Assembly (NCBI GenBank): GCA_947579665.1
Contig: OX388351.1
Location: forward strand, 4,340,001-4,404,000
DNA: 64,000 nucleotides
Origin: Sympetrum striolatum
Taxonomy: Eukaryota > Arthropoda > Insecta > Odonata > Libellulidae
Direction: 5' to 3'
The notes beneath the pieces are model-generated. The model worked only from the letters and a program-made list of their open reading frames with translations. It was not told the origin of the DNA and searched no databases. The translations under genes and the position numbers were made by a program. Below, piece after piece: positions 38,294 through 48,984 of the stretch (position 1 is the stretch's first letter; every line of letters starts with the position of its first letter).

Positions 38294-41200
38294 ATGAACA
38301 TGGCGGGTGAGGAAACAACCTGGAGGGCGTTGGGCTTCTCCGTGTCGACCCTCAACGTACGATCGGTAAAGAGCAAACGGAAGTGGGCCCTGGGAAGTGG
38401 GAAGCTGACCACGTTCCTGAACACCACGGAGCCGGACGTAGTACTGCTGCAGGAAACCAATACCTCCGACGTGCCCCTACAGACGCTCCCGCAGTACGAG
38501 CTCCACTTCTGCCCACCCACGACTCCGCAATCCGGCACCACCATCGGCATAAGGAGGAACCTAAGAACATCCGTGGTGACACCGACGATCGTGTTCGCGG
38601 GGCACGCCCTCGCGGTCACCCTGGACCTTCCGCAGAGCACGGGGGAACGCTCACCCTCCTCCTCCACTCCGTGTATGGGCCGCACGATCAAAGGCTCGCC
38701 ATCTCCCTCGTCGACGCCCTCAGGGACCAGCTGACGGTTTTTCGTCAAGCCAACCTCGGTCACGACGCCTTCGTCGTCATGGGGGGCGACTATAACGTGA
38801 CCCTTTCCCCCAACACAGACAGGACTTCGGGCTGGGAGAGGCACCCAGCGTACGCCGCCGAACTGCGATCGCTCGTGCGGAATTTCGACCTGGTCGATGC
38901 CTGGTCCGAGCTGAGGCCCAGAGCGCCGGGCTACACACACGCCTTCGGAAGCTCGCGAGCCAGGCTGGACCGCCTCTACGTATCTGCGGACAGGGTCCAC
39001 GACGCGACGACCATCAAGACCTTACCATCCTTTACAGACCACAGGGCCGTCTCCTTGACGGTGCCCCTCAGATTCGTGCGGTCGAGGCGTCGCTATTGGC
39101 GCTTCGACAACGTACTGCTCGAGGACGAGGCGTACGTCCGGCACGCGAGGGAGCTCGTACGAGCCCTCTGTCAGGAAAGACGCGACCCCGAGATGGATCC
39201 GCTCTCGGGTTGGGAAATAATCAAGTCCGAAGTGAAGGAGCACGCCATCGCCTACGCCGCCGACAGGAGAAGGGGTAGGACGGGGCCCGAGCAGACCGCT
39301 CTCCTGCAGGAGCAAGCCCACGCCATCGCGACCAGGGCCGGTTGGGAGTCGATTCTCGCCAACGACCAACGACGGGCGGAACGTCGAAGAGCACGCGGAA
39401 GTCGCCCAGCGCGTTCGAGACTACTAGGCAGAGCTGTTTAACCCTCCAGACGACGGCGACGACGATTTCGAGGTGGAAGGGGACGATTTCCTCCGGCCCG
39501 TCGATCGACTGCAAGTCGCTGAGAGAGAGCGGCTGGACCTACCCATATCCGAGGTCGAACTGCACGAGGCGCTCAAGGCGCTGCAGAGAGGCAAGGCCCC
39601 CTGGATCGACGGTCTTACCCCGGAGCTCTCCGCTTGTGGGACGTCCTGTGTCTCCCCTTCTGCGCTATGGTCGAGGCGTCTCTGCGGAGCGGAAGGCTTC
39701 CCAGGACGACGAGGACTGCGTTCGTCGGGCTCCTGCCCAATGGTGGCGACGCCCTGGACATCGGAGGGTGGCGACCGATATCCATCATGACGGCCGACTA
39801 TAAAATCGTAGCCAAGGCGATCGCCAACCGCATCAGAACGGTCATGCCCGCCCTCACGTCGTGGGAGCAGAGTTACTGCGTCCCGGGTCGCACCATTTTC
39901 GACCCTATCGCCACCATACGTGACGTCGTCCACCTGAAGAACCGAAGACTCCAACCCCTCGCGATACTGTCCTTGGACCATACAAGGCGTTCGACAGGGT
40001 GAGGCATCGTTACCTCTTCGCGGTTCTGGCGGCGTTAGGGCTGGGGACAACATCCTTCATCTGCTTCGCACCCTCTACGCCGACGCGACGTGCATGGTGA
40101 GACTGGCGGGCGGACTCACCTCACCCATACCCGTCACCAGCGGAATCAGGCAGGGATGCCCAATGTCGGGACAGCTGTACTTCCTTGCGATCGAGCCCCT
40201 GGTGAGGAAACTCAAGTCTACCCTCGCGGGAGCGGCACTACCGCAGGACACGCGCCTGGCCGTGTGCGCGTATGCCGACGACATTAACGTCTTCGTCGAC
40301 CGCGAGGAGGATTTCCACAATATCTTGCCGGCCTTCGAAGAATACTCAATAAGAAGCGGAGCCCGCCTCAACAAAGAGAAGTGCCGGGGGCTGTGGGTCG
40401 GAACTTGGACTACCCGAGGTGATTGACCACTCGGATTCGAGTGGCGTCGCGACGGTGCCAATTTCCTGGGACGCTACGTGGACAACTGTACAAGGGCCGA
40501 GAGAACGGCCGTGGAGGAGGAAATATACGCGAAGATAGACACCGCTACCACCCGGTGGGAACCTAGAATCGCCTCCATGTCCCTCCACGGTAGGGTCCTT
40601 GCTATCAACCAATTCGTCGCCCCCAGGATCTGGCACCTGGTCCAGACGTTCACGCCGTCCGCCACCGCCGTCGAGGAGATCCAGCGTGGACTCGTCCGTT
40701 TCGTCTGGAACGGGCGGAAGCACTGGGTCTCCGTCGAAAAACTCACGGTGCCAGTCGACCAGGGGGGCTGGGACTGGTCTACGTGAAGACCAAGTTACTG
40801 GGGTTCCGCTTCATCACGGCACAGAGGATGCTCCTCCACGAGGGCACGTCCACGTGGCAAAGCGTGTCATCCGCGCTCCTGAGCGACGTGCTGGCCGGTC
40901 CGCGGACATCATCAGCTCCCTGTCGAACAACAGACCGTTCCGGGAACTGGCGCACTCAGATGGTTACCACCAGTCCGTGGCACGAGCCTGGAGGCTCCTT
41001 CGGCCGAGGCGACCTCGGTCACCTAGTAGCCAGGAACCAACCGACGGGCCGCTCGAATTCCTGTTCGACAGCGCCCTTTCGAAAACGGAGCGAAGACTGC
41101 CTCTGTCGAAGAGAGAGGCGTACAGGGAGTTCTTGCACCTCAGAAACAGGGACGTCTGGCCGTTTAGGGGAAAGCGAGACGAAGAGCCGATCAACTGGCG

Positions 41201-41410
41201 GGAAATGAGGGCTTGGCCGACCCTTGGACACCACGCCGACGCGGCCTGGCGTTTCGCCCACGGTGCCTGGGCGGACGCTGTTTTCCTCCACCGGGCCGGA
41301 ATCAGGCTGGACGGGCTCTGCCCGTGGTGCCCAGACGAGGTCGGGGACGACCGGCACCTGCTATTCGGCTGCCGAAAGTCCAAGCCCGTCTGGGGAGCAA
41401 GTCCGTTATT
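38294..41410 (+). pseudogene. LINE ORF2 (AP-endonuclease and reverse transcriptase), multiply broken
   Basis: The ancestral product nicks target DNA and primes reverse transcription. It starts at ATG 38294. The endonuclease region shows LNVRS, LLQETN, YGPH, GGDYNVTL, RLDRLYVS and TDHRAVSLT (38350-39060). The RT shows GWRPIS, PGRTIFD, a motif A split by a frameshift near 39980, motif B near 40140-40195 and the catalytic YADD near 40270. A C-terminal CPWCPDEVGDDRHLLFGC lies at about 41319-41373. I see frame changes near 38643, 39375, 39630, 39980, 40060, 40770 and 40890. In-frame stops are TAG 39425-39427 and TGA about 40424-40426. In the RT entry motif, W and I replace the usual residues (GKAPWIDG). 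The copy cannot encode a working protein. Confidence 0.85.
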
Positions 41411-41785
41411 CCTTGGGATGTATACGTATTTAAAAATTTTTATTATATTAACAAATTGTAACAAAGATGATAAATAATGTTTTTCTGGACATATTTAATG
41501 ATAACCGATAAAATTGGCGATTAATTATAAATTTCTCCAATACCATAAGTGTTAAAATTTTAGCAAATTACAAAAAAAACTTTTATTAATAATAAAGACC
41601 ACACATTTAAACAGTGGGAACCTAAAAGGTGACAGAATGTCGAAAATTAACAATATACAGAAAAGAAAACCAATAAAGACAAATGGAATAAAAAACAAAG
41701 GAGAAAACTTTTAAACCTTATCAATCAGCAATAGCTCAATCTACAGCAAGAGAGTCAGATCACAGTTATCATTTTCAGCTAAATA
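41411..41785. other. AT-rich stretch right of the LINE
   Basis: This is very AT-rich with A-tracts and no coding or repeat signature I can support. It may include whatever remains of the LINE 3' junction. Confidence 0.4.
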
Positions 41786-42300
41786 TTATAACTGATTAAT
41801 TATTTTGAAATATTCGTGTTTTAAATTTAAAATCACCCTCCAAATAAAACTTTGAAGAAATATAGCAATCATGTTGTATTTAACATGATTACGAAAAATT
41901 ATAAATGAAAACGAGGTTCTGACGTAAATATCTCGCAATAACCACAAATATAGGATTAATAGTATTATATTAATAATATCTTGGAACAACGAAAACGAGC
42001 CTCGAAAAATAAAGCTCAACTTCCGGTTGACCAATTTACTCCAAAAGCTAATCCACTCTAACAGCATCTACCTATATGCTGATTTGTATGCTATATACCT
42101 ACTGCTATATATGAAGATTGGTATTGATACTGAAAATAGTTTTCACGTTAGAGCGCCCACAAAATGCACAATCAGCAACTTCCGGTTTATTAGTATGTCA
42201 CAAATTACTCCTAAACAATGTCATACATGTCGAAAATTTCGTATTCTCGGATTAAAGGCAGAAAAAGCAAAAAACTGAAAACCGATAAACCGATCCAGAA
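41786..42300 (-). repeat. CCGGAAGT-type dispersed repeat, antisense copy
   Basis: Read on the - strand it shows GGGCGCTCTAACGTGAAAAC (complement near 42143-42162), GAGTGGATTAGCTTTTGGAG, TCAACCGGAAGTTGAGC and CGAGGCTC in the same order as in the 5-kb unit at 4350-4795. It is therefore the same family inserted in the opposite orientation. Confidence 0.65.
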
Positions 42301-44799
42301 ATGACAATTTTTTGTTGATTTTTTCGAAATTTGCTGATAAATGTGAGATTTTTGTTAAAGATAAGAAAAAATCTCGCTTTCCTCTTCAATAAGTGTCCTT
42401 ATACGACTAAGTTTCCTCGAAATTTTGGTAAAATACAGCCAAAAAAGAAAACATTTTCAAAAAAAGCCCATTTTTCCAAAATTTGTAGTTCAATGTAAAA
42501 TATTTGTTAGAAATATGTATAAATCTCGGTTAGATCTTCAATAAGAGTCCTTATACAACTAGTGCTCTCCAATTTAAGTCAAAATACAGCCAATATACTG
42601 AAAGAGATTGAAAGAGTTGCCATTTTTCTAAGAATTTTCCGAAATTAGCTGATAAATGTGGAATTTTTGTTCAAAATATGGAAAAATCTCGGTTAGATCT
42701 TCATAACGAGTCCATATGAGACTAGGTATTTTCGAATTTCAGGCAAAATACAGCCAAAAACATTAAAAATATCAAAATTATACCAATTTTCGCTGATTTC
42801 TCCGGTATTTCCTAATAAAAGTGAATTATTTGTTGAAAGTATCTAAAGGAATCGCTTACTTCTTCAAAAAAAGTCAAAATATAACCAAATATCTGAATAT
42901 TTTCGAAAAAATACCCATTTTTCGCCAATTTTCTAGTAATTTGCTGGTAAAAGTGGAATTTTCTTCAAAATATGGAAGGTATGAATAGATGTTCAAAAAG
43001 AGTCCGAATTGATACTATTTTTCTCGAGTTGTAGGCAAATAAAGCAAAAAAACAGAAAATGTTCGAAAAAATGCCCATTTATTTTTTATATATTCGAAAC
43101 TTGCAGATAAATGTCGGATTTTTATTGAACATATGGAAAAATCACGCTTATACGTGTAATACGTGTCCAGATACGAATAAGTTTTCTCGAATTGTAGGAA
43201 AAATACAGCCAAAAAAGTGAACAAGTCCGAAAAAATGCCCATTTTTAGCGGACTACTTCTTAAATTGCTTACAAAGTGGAATATTTTTTCGAAATATAAT
43301 ATTAATGAAGGAATTTTTATAAAAATATGGAAAATTATCGCTTAGATCGTCAATACGTGTCCACATATGACTATTATATCTCGAATTAGGTATAATACAA
43401 CCAGAAAAAGTAAAACTTTTCGAAAAAAATGCCAATTTTTTGCCAATTTTTCGAAATTTGTGGATTAATATAGAATTTTTGTACAAAATACGTATAAATA
43501 TCGGTAATATCTTCAATAAGAGTCTTTAAACAACTAGTGCTCTCCAATTTATGGCAAAACTGCCAAAATACTGAATTAGCTTGAAAAAATTACCATTCTT
43601 CTTCGATTTTTCCGAAATTGGCTGATAGATGTGGAATTTTTGTTCAAAATATGAATAATCTCGGTTGCATCTTGAATACTAGTCCAAATACGACTAAGTA
43701 TTTTCGAATTGCAAGCAAAATACAGCGACAAACTAAAAAATGTCGAAATAATGCCAATATTTTGTTGATGTGTCCGAAATTTGTGACTTAATGTAGAATA
43801 TTTGTTCAAATTAAGTATAAATCATGGTAAGGTCTTCTTTTTGAGTACTTCTTCAACTATTTTTCTTAAATTTAAGGCGAAATACAGTCAATTTACTGAA
43901 AATGTTGGAAAAAAATGCCCATTTTTTGTTAATTTTTCCGAAATTTGCTGATAAATGTGGGATTTTTGTTAAAAAAAATGGAAAAATTGGAATCTTTATT
44001 GCCTTTCCGATACGACTAAGTTATCTCAAATTTTAGGCATAATACAGCCAAATACTGAAAATAACCAAAAAAATGTCCAATTTTTCGCCGATTTTTTCCG
44101 AAATGTGTGGATTAATGTGGAATTTTGGTTCAAAATATTGAAGGATATTGCTCAGTTCTTCCATAAGAGTCCAAATACGACTATGTTTTCTCGAAGGTTA
44201 GGCAAACTACAACTAAAGTACTGAAATATTTCAAAAAATGTCCCATTTTCGCCAATTATCCCGTTATCTGCTGGTAAAAGTGGAATTTTTGTTCAAAACA
44301 TGCAAACATCTTGCTGTAATGAAAACGAGTCCAAATTCAACTAGGTTTTCTCAAATATCAGGGAAATACAGCCAGAAAACTGAATTTTTTGAAAAATTTC
44401 TTGCCGTTTTTTTTGTATTTTGCTTATAAATTTGAAATTTTTGTTCAAAATATGGATTTTTTTTCGTATAACTTAAATTCCAAGCGTGAGTAGGTGTTCT
44501 CGCATTTTAAGCAAAATACAGCAATAAATCACAAATTTGTCGAAAAAATGCCAATTTTTCGTCGATTTTCTGAAATTTGCTGATAAGTGGAGTTTTCCTT
44601 CAAAATATAGTAGGTTTTCTCTCACGTCTTCATTGTGTGTGCAAATACGACGATATTTTCTCAACATTTAGGTAAAATACAGCCAAAAGAGAGAAAAATT
44701 ATCCAAACATTTTCATAAATCTCTTTTTTTCGAAATATGCTAATTAAAATGGAATTTAAAAAAATATGTGAATATCTCTCTAATATCATAAAAATTATT
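42301..44799 (+). repeat. ~160-bp satellite array, left part
   Basis: Degenerate monomers follow head to tail. Each has a TTTTTCC.AAATTTGCTGATAA-like box, GTGGAATTTTTGTTCAAAATATGG, (A/G)AGTCC.AATACGACTA, and AAAATACAGCCAAAA, with C-less decayed versions. ACAGCC-type boxes lie near 42435, 42585, 42749, 43040, 43204, 43397, 43722, 43884, 44044, 44209, 44368, 44518 and 44679, so the usual period is 159-165 bp. One monomer near 43260-43330 carries a small internal duplication. The sequence is strongly AT-rich, and the small open frames on both strands are chance. Confidence 0.85.
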
Positions 44800-44812
44800 C
44801 ACATTTCAAATA
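44800..44812. repeat. Target-site duplication, left copy (13 bp)
   Basis: CACATTTCAAATA occurs here and at 45302-45314, flanking the fold-back insertion. Removing 502 bp restores the satellite phase: ACAGCC boxes at 44679 and 45340 become 159 bp apart. Confidence 0.8.
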
Positions 44813-44887
44813 AAATTAGGTGGAAGGAGTCACATGAAAACACATGTTTAAGGTATTTGCAAGATGGAAGTGAAGGAGAAAAAGTCT

Positions 44888-44958
44888 GCCGTAGCCGGGG
44901 ATCGAACCCGGGTCTCCCAATTGCCGGTCGGTTGCTCTAACCACTAAGCTACCACGGC
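44888..44958 (-). tRNA. tRNA-like sequence, left arm (GGC loop, probably not a functional gene)
   Basis: This 71-nt sequence folds as a cloverleaf. The acceptor is GCCGTGG with CTACGGC (one G-T pair), the D stem GCTT with GAGC, and the T arm CCGGG-TTCGATC-CCCGG. The anticodon stem ACCGA/TTGGG has a mismatched first pair, and the loop is CCGGCAA. In standard numbering this gives anticodon GGC (Ala) but C rather than T at position 33. The A-box and B-box regions look intact. I take it to be the tRNA-derived part of a mobile repeat; a decoding role is unlikely. Confidence 0.6.
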
Positions 44959-45202
44959 AGAACAATCTCCCCTTCACTTCCGAGGGCTAAGATGGAGGAG
45001 GAATGGAGGAGGGTCCATCAAAGACAAATGGCATTGCCCACCAGAGCCATCAAAGCACTCCGGGGCTTTCCGGAGTGCTTTGATGGCTTGGTACATCTCG
45101 CGATGTCCGTTCGTGGCTGGTGGGCAATGCCATTTGTCTTTGATGGACCCTCCTCCATTCCTCCTCCATCTTAGCCCTCGGAAGTGAAGGGGAGATTGTT
45201 CT

Positions 45203-45273
45203 GCCGTGGTAGCTTAGTGGTTAGAGCAACCGACCGGCAATTGGGAGACCCGGGTTCGATCCCCGGCTACGGC
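45203..45273 (+). tRNA. tRNA-like sequence, right arm (GGC loop, probably not a functional gene)
   Basis: It is the exact inverted copy of 44888-44958, with the same cloverleaf, the same C33 and the same weak first anticodon-stem pair. ACTTTTTCTCC follows the 3' end, a T-run that could stop RNA polymerase III. Confidence 0.6.
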
Positions 45274-45301
45274 AGACTTTTTCTCCTTCACTTCCATCTT
45301 G

Positions 45302-45314
45302 CACATTTCAAATA
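45302..45314. repeat. Target-site duplication, right copy (13 bp)
   Basis: CACATTTCAAATA matches 44800-44812. Its first C is shared with the end of the right fold-back arm. Confidence 0.8.
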
Positions 45315-45920
45315 GTTTATCTAAAATTTTTTCCACAATACAGTCAAAATCTGAAAAATTAAAAAACGTGTTCATTTTTGGCCAATTTTTTGGTGAATCA
45401 CCAATTAAAGTGAAATATTTGTTAAAAATATGGGATTACCAGGTATCTGATTAACAGGTATCAATTTGGAATCTTCAAAACGATTCCGAATTGGATTAGG
45501 TTTTCTAAAATAAAACAAAATACAACCAAAAGTACTGAAAAATTATATTCCGAACACCCCATATTCCGAAAATTGCTATTGAAAAAGGAATTTAATTTAC
45601 ATATATGGAATGTTTTCGCTTGAGTCATTAAGGCTAGTCTAAATATGGCTATATTATCTCAAATTCCAGGTAAAATACTGCCCAAAACCTGAACAGTATC
45701 GAAAAGATTCCCAATTTTCACTGATTCTTTGCCAATAAAAGTGGAATTTTTGTGCAAAATATCTAAGAAAATCAGTAAGTTCTTCAAGACAAATCCTTAC
45801 TTGAGTAGCTCCTCTCGAATATTAGGAAAAATACAGCCAAAAAAGTGAAAGAGTTCGAAAAATGCCAAATTTTCGCGGATTAGTTCGTAATTTACTTACA
45901 AAGTGGAATTTTTCACCCCT
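45315..45920 (+). repeat. ~160-bp satellite array, right part
   Basis: Monomers continue in register after the insertion, with ACAG/ACAACC boxes near 45340, 45522, 45672 and 45831. They fade out near 45920, after a GTGGAATTTTT box. Confidence 0.8.
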
Positions 45921-47358
45921 GGTTGGCGATTTTACTGCTTGGCTTAGCGAGTTTTTCTAGAGTAAATTTAATAACTTTTTACATGAGTCGACATCCCGGG
46001 CCCTTTTCTTTATGCTATGATTATTCCAGTCGATGTCTGGAAATCCCCCCGATTATAGTTATACTTTGATTGTTCTTACTCGTTTAGAAATTTATTTCGT
46101 CGTTAAGATTTCGTAAAACCTGTCGAGAAGAGTTTGGTGGTCGGTAAAACGCACACACATTTATGTTTGGTTTGTTTTCCTGATGGGTGGCTCATGATGG
46201 GTCTTAATTTCAATTTTTTATTGAATATGCAACACTTACATATAGATGACTTAATATATAACTTTTTCATATCCCAATTCTCTTGATAAATACTAATACT
46301 AATAGAATGCGAACCAAATTATGGTGCTCATAAGTTAAACAGTGTTGTAGCAAATATCTTAATAAATTGCCAACACATCTGTAGTATTTAACATCATTGA
46401 GTGACCTTAAAAAAGTATGAAAAACTTCCTTCTACACAATGAAACAATATAATTTTAAAAATATAATTGTATAATCTATTCTTGATAAGATATGTGTATA
46501 GAAATATAGTTATGTTTTGTGTAAACCTTATGATAGTTAATGACTGAGTATTCCTAAAGTTTTTAGAAGTAAGTTGTATATCTGTAATTCTTTAGTATTC
46601 TATATTCTATCTATATTCTAGTTGTCTGTTTATTTTTGTTCCCCCTGACGAGCCAATTATTGGCTCAGGAGAAAAGAAACCAATACCTTCAAGTGCAATT
46701 TTTTGTTCAATATTGTCTGATATGTATACTTAATTGACTTTGTAACTATGTATATACATAGATAAATAAATATCTTAATTATAAAAAAGAATATTAGTAA
46801 AATTCCGGAAAATTACGAATTCGATTCCATTTAACATTGTGCAGTTCGTGATAATCACACAAACCCACTGCTTTAAAATCTTTGCCGTAAAATCAACTTT
46901 TCGTTCAAATTCTGTCCCTCAGAAATCTTCCTCGATGTAATATTTCTTCGTCATCACCTCAAACGAACGGTCAATGTCCTAATCGGTTTGATAAAGAAAA
47001 ACTACTAAATGGCCGTAATTTCGTTCCTGTTGTTTAAATATTGGAGTTTAAAGTTGCTGAAATCTCAGAAAATTGCCTCTTTCTGACATTAGTTCTTACC
47101 ATTAAAGATGTATGGACTTAAAATCCCCGTGTATTTTTGTGGGAATATGAATGCATCGGATAAACAATCACCTTGGTCGTCAGGGGGACTGGTTGTTTAC
47201 TACGGCGAAATTTTGCAAAATGTTCTATTAAATGATCAAAGTTGTCGTAATTTCCATTCAAAAAGTGTATTTTACGACAATATTAGGATTCTTTATTTAA
47301 TTAACCATCGTTTGATACATTTCCTAACTTCGTAAGAGCATTATTTCCAATTTAATTC
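45921..47358. other. AT-rich non-coding stretch
   Basis: No gene or repeat unit is clear here. A hairpin with stem GAGCCAA/TTGGCTC sits near 46651-46667. It is followed about 100 bp later by ATAAATAAATATCTTAATTA (near 46762), which could be the 3' end of an old LINE; this is only a guess. The open frame at 47108-47335 (75 codons) has no recognisable domain. Confidence 0.4.
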
Positions 47359-47596
47359 CGTAAAATTAACAAAGCCTAAATGGTGGCAAAGACCTGATCG
47401 CTGCTCACCACTGTCATATCGTTGGTTAGATTTCATAAGTCAATTTTCTACGGATATTCGTCATGCTTCAGGTTCCGCCAACTGTGTCGCCGATGCTCTA
47501 TCCAGAGTAGAGGGAATAAGTGTGTCGGTTGACTTCTCCGAGCTTGCCGAAGCCCAGGATAAGGATCCCGATCTTCCTAAGCTTCTTGAAGAATGA
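47359..47596 (+). pseudogene. Ty3/gypsy pol remnant (end of RNase H and linker)
   Basis: With no start codon, the frame reads KPKWWQRPDRCSPLSYRWLD, then FISQFSTDIRHASGS, then ANCVADALSRVEGI, and ends LAEAQDKDPDLPKLLEE and a stop at about 47594-47596. The pattern (R.LDFISQF.TDI.H..G..N.VADALSR) is the established C-terminal RNase H signature of Ty3/gypsy polyproteins, which is followed by a linker before integrase. About 75 residues survive in one frame. I see no LTR, RT or integrase next to it. The Arg-His pair usually found before LDFI has decayed to Arg-Trp. Confidence 0.8.
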
Positions 47597-47599
47597 ATT

Positions 47600-48397
47600 T
47601 TGCGACTGAAGGGCATTCCAGTATAAATTATGATTCTATATCATATTAGATCAAAATGATGTTGTTACTAGTAGGTATTTTAGATCTTATAAGCTCAAGC
47701 TAGACTCAGTGGAATTTTGCCATACTTATGAAATTATGTAAAGTTTTCACAGAAATATATTTAGCATGACTAGTTTCATCTACATGCTTGATGATGTCAT
47801 CATGTAGGTGGAAGTAGTGCCAAATATATTGCTGTGTGAATTACTAAGTTCTTTGTTTATTTCTCAAGTGTAGATTTTTACCATTAGATGTATCTTAATG
47901 ATTTACTTGATATATTATTTACTTGTATGTATATTGTATACATGGTTCTACTGATTTATACTAATGAAAGGAATTTTATTATATATATTTGTAATTATTT
48001 GTAAAAATTTGCGTACACACCATATATCCCCGGCAAATAGGCAATATGCAATGCAGGGGAGGAGAGAAGGGGGAGGAGTGTTTTGGGAAGAGGAAAGAGA
48101 GGTGGTAACCCTCTTTCCTGCTACTTTTATTGCTTCCTTTTTGGAACTCGCGGTGCGGAAAATGGGAATTAGATATCAATGTAGGTTAATTCTCCGTAGT
48201 TAATTTCAAAAAAAAAAATTGCGTCCAAATCACCCGTACAAAATTAATATCTAATACCTCAGGATCAACATTACTAGTAACGTAAATTAAAGCACGCATA
48301 TTCAAAAAATCTGCGGAAAAGCAAGTAAAAGGCTTGGCCTTGAAAAGCATATTGTCGGTAAATGCGAGGAAAGGTGAGTGAGCGATGTTATTTTCCC
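47600..48397. other. AT-rich stretch with a purine-rich tract
   Basis: It is mostly AT-rich DNA. A purine-rich patch at about 48050-48110 (GGGGAGGAGAGAAGGGGGAG and following) is followed by a pyrimidine-rich complement-like stretch near 48110-48140. No coding signature is seen. Confidence 0.4.
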
Positions 48398-48560
48398 TTG
48401 GTCAGACCCTTTTAAGAATATGCGGCAAGTATATGGCGGATGAAACGTGTACTCGCGAACTCGAGAAAGTACAGCGTAAAGCGGTTCGTTCTGTTAAAAA
48501 ATGCTACGATGAAAAAGTACAAAAATGCTCTCAGACGTAGGTTAGGAATCCTTCACTGGA
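48398..48560 (+). pseudogene. LINE reverse transcriptase remnant (C-terminal thumb region)
   Basis: One frame gives LVRPF, a stop, then EYAASIW. After a frame change comes RELEKVQRKAVRSV, then KKCYDEKVQKCSQT and a stop. LVRPLLEYA..VW followed by ...L.KVQRKA.RFV is the established signature downstream of the RT catalytic core in Jockey/CR1/RTE-type LINEs. About 50 residues remain, with at least one stop and one frameshift. It is unrelated in sequence to the GC-rich LINE at 36200-41410. Confidence 0.7.
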
Positions 48561-48577
48561 CTAGTTTTTTATTTATA

Positions 48578-48625
48578 TGCTGGGGTAGGTGAGGCGCAGT
48601 CGCCCCCTCTTCCCCTACCCCAGCA
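48578..48625. repeat. 12-bp inverted repeat (hairpin)
   Basis: TGCTGGGGTAGG at 48578-48589 pairs with CCTACCCCAGCA at 48614-48625 around a 24-nt C-rich loop. It is GC-rich in an AT-rich setting. Its function is unknown. Confidence 0.7.
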
Positions 48626-48670
48626 GCTCTCCAAGTTATTACAAAGATCGTACATTTTGTTTAGTCAAGT

Positions 48671-48675
48671 ACAAT
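48671..48675. repeat. Target-site duplication of the BEL/Pao element, left
   Basis: ACAAT directly precedes the left LTR, and ACAAT directly follows the right LTR at 55111-55115. Confidence 0.9.
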
Positions 48676-48972
48676 TGTTCTCTATTTCGTCCAATAGGTT
48701 GAAATATAGAGAAATAGTGATATAATAAGTGGACTGTAATTTTGGCTATGGGAATGTATGACTTACCATTGAGTAGAGGTGCCTTCTCGCTGTACCATTC
48801 CTCTGGTATGTTCCGATGATAAAGGGACAGACTGACTACTACCGACTAGATACTTTTAAAACAGAACACAGAGAAAAAAAACACAATCGAAAAAAGGGCC
48901 TCCAAATTTGGTAAGCCACACATTCCCCTGGTGGCCAAAAGGAAAATAACAAACTGGTGCGAATACGAAACA
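48676..48972 (-). repeat. 3' LTR of the BEL/Pao element
   Basis: This 297-bp copy runs on the + strand from TGTTCTCTATTTCG to GAATACGAAACA. It matches 54814-55110 throughout. On the - strand it is the downstream LTR. Confidence 0.93.
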
Positions 48973-48984
48973 TAACCTCCCACC
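48973..48984 (-). promoter_or_regulatory. Polypurine tract of the BEL/Pao element
   Basis: On the - strand GGTGGGAGGTTA abuts the start of the 3' LTR. A purine-rich run at this place primes plus-strand synthesis in LTR elements. The two T residues make it slightly irregular. Confidence 0.6.

Larger units (their letters stand above)
36200..41410 (+). mobile_element. Degraded APE-type LINE (L1/Tx1-like)
   Basis: This GC-rich island sits in AT-rich DNA, with a gag-like ORF1 with a CCHC knuckle followed by an endonuclease-RT ORF2. The order ORF1, AP-endonuclease, RT, C-terminal CCHC-type motif is that of an APE-type non-LTR element. The RT words RPIS..TADYKI.AKAIANRI, PGRTIFD and motif B RQGCPMSGQLYFLAIEPL point to the L1/Tx1 group by established family pattern; clade assignment needs a tree. 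The 5' part is present from about 36200 (approximate boundary). The 3' part stops at about 41400, within or soon after the C-terminal motif, with no clear 3' UTR or tail. That is unusual, since LINE copies are normally 5'-truncated. I could not find target duplications. Confidence 0.85.
44813..45301. mobile_element. Fold-back insertion with two tRNA-like sequences
   Basis: A single insertion in the satellite, bounded by 13-bp duplications. Positions 44859-45063 and 45070-45302 are inverted copies. The 205-nt arms are identical base for base, except that the right arm holds 28 extra nt (45089-45116). The apex is GGCTTT at 45064-45069. Each arm carries a tRNA-like sequence whose ends are extended by a further inverted repeat, GGAAGTGAAGG and CCTTCACTTCC, so every arm can fold on itself as well. 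About 46 bp (44813-44858) to the left lie outside the inverted repeat. The duplication length suits LINE-assisted insertion. The perfect arms mean a recent origin or arm-to-arm correction. Confidence 0.85.

Noticed and set aside
36487..41464. Long - strand open frames across the LINE, up to 324 codons at 38026-39000
   Set aside because: They are shadows of GC-rich + strand coding sequence. Their composition is Arg/Gly/Val-rich and the recognisable motifs lie on the + strand.
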